Below, in pieces: positions 58,874-64,000 of a stretch of DNA of 64,000 nt; within the stretch, counting starts at the first letter, position 1; each line of letters begins with the position of its first letter. Below the pieces are notes generated by a model. The model did not search any database. It was given only the letters and a program-made list of their open reading frames with translations, and was not told where the DNA came from. Made by a program: the position numbers and the translations under genes. Source of the DNA: Lepiota brunneoincarnata (taxonomy: Eukaryota > Basidiomycota > Agaricomycetes > Agaricales > Agaricaceae); assembly GCA_023014365.1 (NCBI GenBank), contig JAEBUN010000004.1, positions 2,046,001 through 2,110,000 of the forward strand, in the 5' to 3' direction.

Positions 58874-60086
58874 TTATTCCGATATCGCACTCAAGGATTT
58901 GAGAATCACAATGACGTCTTTACCAGCTACTTGGACATCACAGTGCTGTACACGTGGTATCTAATGAGAACGAAAGCTCAACAACGATGGTCAGACAGAG
59001 GGTCTCCGTGGAATTGCCTTACCTGAGTGAAGACAGTCCCGTAACCAACCCCTTGGGCACCCACTAGGGTGGGTGCTACAGTGATGATTAGGCTATCCAT
59101 CAGGGGAACAGACAGGCTCGTCAGGAGGAAAGAGTTAATCACTCCGGCGCCTCCCTCCACCATGAGGGAGTTGATTCCAAGATTACGGAGTTTCTGGAGG
59201 ACCGCGGGGATCGGGAGATCTGTGAGAAGTTATGAAGGATATCGTTAGTCGGTGCGGACGAGAGAATGCGTGAGGGAAAAAAAACGGGAAAGGGTGGTAG
59301 AAGGACTGAAAGTTAGAACGGCGGCCGACGATCTAATAAGTTTGCGGAGTGGGTTGGAGTTAGGGTTGGGAGTGTAGGGGAGCACACGGAGGTTCTACTG
59401 CCTCGTGGTGCACAGGTCAAAACAACGGAAGTGAAGGGTGGCTAAAATATGTGAACATGTGTTAGGGATAGTGAAACTAGAAATTACTTATGGCATGTGG
59501 TGAACATCGGCCCGAAATGAGAAACCGTACCTACCATCGGTTGTGGACTCCACTTGAATAATGGTTGCACCTGCTTGGGTGAGCGTATCGTACCTTTGCT
59601 GCCAGCCAGAGCGGTCTTCGTCCTTGGGGGCAGCGCATACAACCCAGGGCTGACGCCCGATCTTGGCCTGACAGTTCATGAGAAGTTTGCAAGTAGGGGA
59701 AAGGCGCAGCCGGGTGTCTAGGATGATTGGGCGGGGCAAGGAGTGCGGCTGGCCATCAAAACGGGGGGGAAGATGTCGGGCTGAATATAGCTTGATATGG
59801 CGATGGTGCGGTGTCGGGGACTGGACGTACTGTTGAGCTGCGGGTCATCATTGAGAGCAGTACCTATACCGATCATGATACCGTCGTGCATAGTGCGCAT
59901 CCAGTGCGTCATTAGCATGCTTTCCTTTCCGCTGAGAATGAGTTGCCTCCCCTCATGACCGGCTATTTTGGCGTCGAGGGACTGGGCGAATGTTAGCGTG
60001 ACATGAGGTCTGTCCGGGGGCGGCTGATGCTCTAGATGGGTGAGAGCGGAGAGCAGGAAGAGCGGCGGTTGTGCATAAATGGGCAT
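58874..60086 (-). CDS. RIB7: Diaminoribosyl-pyrimidinone phosphate reductase
   Basis: Reduces the ribosyl group of 2,5-diamino-6-ribosylamino-4(3H)-pyrimidinone phosphate, an early riboflavin step in fungi, with NADPH. ATG at 60086 (MPIYAQPPLFLLSAL); blocks RPHVTLTFAQSLDAKIAG, MLMTHWMRTMHDGIMIGIGT, NDDPQLN, PIILDTRLRLSPTCKLL, QAGATIIQVESTTDG; then after a long intron (about 59222-59534) LPIPAVLQKLRNLGINSLMV, EGGAGVINSFLL, VAPTLVGAQGVGYG and, across a last intron, VAGKDVIVILKSLSAISE. About 265-300 residues, as in the family. The intron of roughly 310 nt is far longer than its neighbours. An upstream in-frame extension has no ATG. It is divergent from the RhoGEF. Confidence 0.88.
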
Positions 60087-60585
60087 GGTGGGGATGACAG
60101 GGGCGATAGGGAACAGAAGCAATGGCTTGTGAAGCTGACCGAAGCCAACAAGATCAGTCTTCTTCTGGTGGGTCTCAGGAGGCTTGGGCCGTGTGCTATC
60201 TCAAATCCTCGTGCCGGCGCTGTGTTATGAGCGTCGCGGCGAGCCGGCTGTCGGGGGGCTCACAAAGGTAGCTGTAAACTGTGCTGGACAGTGGAGGTGA
60301 TGGCTGGCCGACGTCACAGTCGTTGTCGAGGATGTTTTGATTTAATTGTGTGTGACGATCGTGACCAAGATGTGATGCGGTTCTTGACGTCAAATAGGGC
60401 CCAATGTTGGAAATGGCGACGATGAATACCCCCGCAGGTGGGGTCTGTGGGACTATATCGTTGCTCTTCAACCACCGTCGCCACCCCCTCCTGAGTCGGG
60501 AGCACAGATATCTTGGCGCTGTTCAAGCATCTAGCCTTTGTTCGGCTCCCCCCTTGTTCTCTGGAATCCCATAGACAGCGGCTCC
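60087..60585. promoter_or_regulatory. Divergent promoter of RIB7 and RhoGEF
   Basis: About 500 bp between the two starts. No coding exon recognised. Frames through it lack ATG or domain signatures. Confidence 0.4.
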
Positions 60586-63372
60586 ATGGCAGCTGTCGTC
60601 GACTCATGGCACTCCTGGGCCCAGCGCCTTTCTTCTCCCTCGACAACAGCCAGGAAAGAAAAAAAGCATGCGCGGACTGCAGTCGAGAGGAGGAGCGAAG
60701 ACACACTACTGAACTCACCAGAAGAGCACTCGGTCACGTCATCGGGTTATACGTATGATGCCAACCAAAAAAACGATTGCAACTTGGCCCCTGGCATGTC
60801 CTCCACCCACTTTTCGCGCTTGGGGCTGCATTCATCTCCCACAACCAACCCATCCCGAGAGTCGCTTTTTGCCTCCAACCCCTCCTCGTCCTCATCGGGA
60901 GGAAACGCGAATGACCATCCTGTCCCCCCTCCCTGTCAGTTAACCTCGCCGCTAGCACCTTTTCAAAACCAGCCATTTCCATTGCTTCATCCCCTGCCCA
61001 TTTCAAACACATCACCCATGTTGATGATTGCGACTGCGACTTCCTCTATCCGCCGCACCAACAAGCTGCGCAAATCCACTCGTGCAACAGCCACACCGCC
61101 AACCCTTGCACCTCTGTCTTTCATCGAAGAGCCTGGTCTTGATCTTGATTTTGAGCACATATCTCATGACGTACAAGCCATTCCACTTCGTGCCCCAGCA
61201 CAACAGTCTTTCACTCATCTATCTCTCACCCAGCAGGAGGCTCCCCCGGCTGAGATTTGTGGACAGGCTGCAAGGCCATCAACCTCCTCTCGCAGACTCA
61301 CCAAACGGCGGCCTTCTCTTCCACCCATCCCACAGGCCCAAATCGTTTCCTCTTCCTCCGGTGCGGCTGCAGCTGCCGCCGCGACAGGGAACCCATCCGC
61401 ACCTGTCGTGGCTCCCGTCCAAATTTCGTCCTCTATACCCTCATACACGCCACACCGAGCGCGGAGTGATGTTGGCCATGGTGTTCGTTCGTCCTTGTCA
61501 GTCAAGCGATCAAATATCATCAGGAGGCTTAGTATGCGCGCTCCTAAACGCCCCAATGCAAGTGCGAGCATGAGTGAGGGTGCCCCAAGTTCAGGAGGTG
61601 AAGCGAGCCTTTTTTCTGGGTCGATGAGCAGGTGGTCAAAGTGGCGTGCAAGTGCAAGTGAGAACGGGCATCAAAGTCTCACCTTCAAGGAAGAAGGGCC
61701 TACGTCCCTGCCATTGGTCAGGATAACCTCCCCACTTTCAATATCTATGGTACGCGAACCTTCCTACCGTACACAGTACTCCACGATTTACAATTTGGTC
61801 TCTTTATAGCCCTATCGGAGGACGGAACAAGACAAAGCTCCAAGGGATACTGCACCCCGGCTGCCTTCCATCAAGACTGATCTTATGCCCCCTCCCCAAC
61901 CACCAGTTCAACCCTACAGTCGCACGGAGCTCGACCCTTCAAATCTTAAATCACTTGATCCTGGTGATACGCGTCCTCGACCCAAGTTCACACTGGAAGA
62001 AAATGAATCAGACATAGAGTTGTCAAATCCATCTTCCGGACACGCTACCCCTGCCCGTCTTGTGCCTTACAGTCAAAGCGCCCCTCCTTCACGGACAAAC
62101 TCGGCTTACAATCCTCAATATCTTTCACCCCTGGGACGCTACGAAAGAGTGTATGAACAACCAGTGCAACGGCGTTGGACATTCGTGATGGCAATGACGG
62201 ACGAAGAAATCACGGATGAAGTCCTGATTGAAGAACTTGAACGTATGCGACTACGACAGACGTGGAGTGGGAACGTTGACGATGTTGAAGAAGTATGGGA
62301 CACGGAACGAGAGCTATTTGGACCCTCACAACCACTGGCTACTTCTCCGCAGGTCGGGATCTCCCAGCAACAATATCTAGAACAGTGCAGTCAGAACCTA
62401 CGACAATCGCAGCCCCAAGCGGAAATATCATACACTCCATCTCTTCCATCGTTCCCGCACCAACACCGCAATTCAGCACCTCCCCCCGTCCCAGGGTCAG
62501 CTCAGCACTGGCAAAGAGCGCGCAGGGCACTGCTCACTTGTCGCGAGCTCGTGCGAACGGAGAAACATTACTTGTCTTCGCTACAAGTATTATTGGCGTC
62601 CGAAACGGAAACCGCTCCCCCCCCTCTCATGCTTCGATACGTCGAGGAATTGGTCAAAGTGAGCAAACTTTATCTGGCCCAAATGGAGGAAAACCCCAGT
62701 GCGTGGGGCGTCGCCGGGGCATTTGTTAGTGCCGAGGAATTTATTGAGAGTGCATTCGTGGGCTGGTGTGGAGTTGTCGGGATGTGGTTCTATGAACACC
62801 AAGATCAGCCGACCGGTGAAAAAGAGGGGTCAAATACAGTGAAAGGCTCGTCTACTTCGGGGAAAAAGCTGAGTAAACAGAGACTAGGTGACGATTATCG
62901 GAAGGAAAAGAAGGAAAGGGGGCGGGAAGATGAATTGAGCCCGCTAAAGAAGACGGTGAATACGTGGAGGAGGAGCATGACCTCTATTACAGATGCGTCA
63001 ATGACAATATCAAGGCACGGTTCTCAGAAGAAACAGGAAAAGAGCTTGTCTCCGTCTTCTTTCAGCCTAAGCGGGAACACACAGCGACGCAATGGGAAGC
63101 CTAGGAGGCCTCCTCTCAGGGACCTGGCAATTTTGCCAACGCAACGGATTATGCGATATGTTCTACTCTACCGAGGTGAATGGCGCGTTTCCCTCTCACA
63201 CCATCTCTCTCACTGACTTGCTAGCATAGATTTGCTTGCACACACACCATCCACCTCCCCCTCCTTACCTCTTGTCAAACGGGCGGCTGATGCTACCCTC
63301 CGGATCGCTCAGAAATGCGACCGAGCTCAGAACAATTCAGCGTTTATCATGGATAGAAATGATCGACTGTAA
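60586..63372 (+). CDS. Rho guanine-nucleotide exchange factor (DH domain)
   Basis: Activates a Rho-type GTPase, controlling polarity and actin. The start is the ATG at 60586 (MAAVVDSWHSWAQRLSSPS). The N-terminal half is a long Ser/Pro-rich, disordered region with basic patches (RRTNKLRKSTRAT, VKRSNIIRRLSMRAPKRPN). After an intron near 61750 the acidic KFTLEENESDIELS follows. The DH domain begins ARRALLTCRELVRTEKHYLS, continues LRYVEELVKVSKLYLAQ and FIESAFVGWCGVVGMWF, then has a charged insertion of about 120 residues, and closes LRDLAILPTQRIMRYVLLYR with, after an intron, DLLAHTP, RAADATLRIAQKCDRAQNNS. No PH domain is visible. The stop TAA at 63370 overlaps a gtaagt donor, so the true end may lie further right. 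Confidence 0.82.
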
Positions 63373-64000
63373 GTCCACGTGAAATCCTCACCAAGTCGGA
63401 ACCCGAAACACCGAGATCGGAGACGCCGGGCATCCTCCCTCGATTCCGACTCGCAACCTTGACCATCCCTGATTGTCCACCAAAACCATCAACCCCATCC
63501 CTCCATCCCGTAGCAACCTTCATCTACACCCACTCGGCGGAGCATTGGTATGCCCCACACCGCTTCCATCTCTTCACATCTTTTACCCTCATCCCTCAAC
63601 ACCCTGGTTACCGTTGTAACATGGGTTCTTTCATTGTGATATTCCTTTTACACCCCAGCCACTTTCACACCTTTCCAAGTTCGTGACCATGATCGATACT
63701 CCTTGCATTTCGTCGGCATTTCACTTGTATACTTTTCGTTACTCCCGCCGACCGGTTCACGTTGACTTCTGTTTACCTTATTCCTATTCCCTTAATTCAT
63801 GAACCTTGTCTCTTCGCATTCTTCAATCATTGCACTTGGACTCATACAATTCTCCCGGTCATACACATGTTTTTTCCCCTTCAAGCGACTCAATACATGA
63901 TTTCACAGAAAAGCCACTTTCATTCAAGAGCTTCATAGCTGTATAATAGGTTGTAGTAACACTCTCACGCTCGCAGAACATAGTAATATACCCCCTTTCA
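63373..64000. other. Right edge: RhoGEF 3' flank, no clear gene
   Basis: About 630 bp. The first 90 bp stays open after the TAA in the RhoGEF frame and reads KSSPSRNPKHRDRRRRASS, so it may be a last exon or a read-through tail. The rest is pyrimidine-rich, with CTTT/CCCT runs, and looks non-coding. Confidence 0.4.

Overview
The window looks like a chromosomal segment of a filamentous basidiomycete, most likely an agaricomycete. Genes are dense, lie on both strands, and are split by many short introns (mostly 50-75 nt, GTRNGT donors, CTNAC-like branch points). Several proteins are typical of mushroom-forming fungi: a polyporopepsin-like aspartic protease, a DUF6534 membrane protein, a PB1/ZZ/NBR1 autophagy receptor and a Thr-rich secreted repeat protein. 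No rRNA, tRNA, CRISPR array or intact transposon was recognised.

Layout. 0-12 kb: riboflavin synthase (-), a tiny membrane protein (+), a secreted single-pass membrane protein (-), an RNF126-like RING E3 ligase (+), a decayed inositol-1-phosphate synthase pseudogene (-), a secreted aspartic protease (-) and an ARMT1/DUF89 phosphatase (-). 12-25 kb: a giant coiled-coil protein (+), an Lgl/Sro7/tomosyn homologue (+), a SnoaL-like protein (-), the Golgi SNARE GOS1 (+) and a TatD-type hydrolase (-). 25-40 kb: TRM5 tRNA methyltransferase, mitochondrial aspartate/glutamate carrier, Thr-rich secreted protein, TXNDC17-like thioredoxin (all +), the MOCS1A/MOCS1B molybdenum-cofactor locus (-), proteasome beta-3, a GT64-like glycosyltransferase and a NIPSNAP protein (all +). 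40-64 kb: a Zn2Cys6 regulator, a forkhead regulator and UTP13 (+), aminodeoxychorismate lyase and a DUF6534 protein (-), an O-methyltransferase-like gene that may be decaying (+), NBR1-like receptor (+), RIB7 reductase (-) and a RhoGEF (+) near the right edge.

Most genes are housekeeping and do not form a metabolic cluster. Two riboflavin genes (RIB5, RIB7) sit at opposite ends of the window, and two membrane-fusion genes (Sro7-like, GOS1) lie about 1 kb apart. The most striking locus is MOCS1. MOCS1A ends in a Gly-Gly-stop, the MOCS1B reading frame starts 21 nt later, and a possible 75-nt intron spans the stop so that splicing would fuse the two proteins and remove the terminal Gly-Gly, as in the human MOCS1 gene. 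The MOCS1B part also carries a +1 frameshift in its catalytic motif in this sequence.

Exon boundaries were read by eye. Gene outer limits are given as the span from first to last coding base, introns included.
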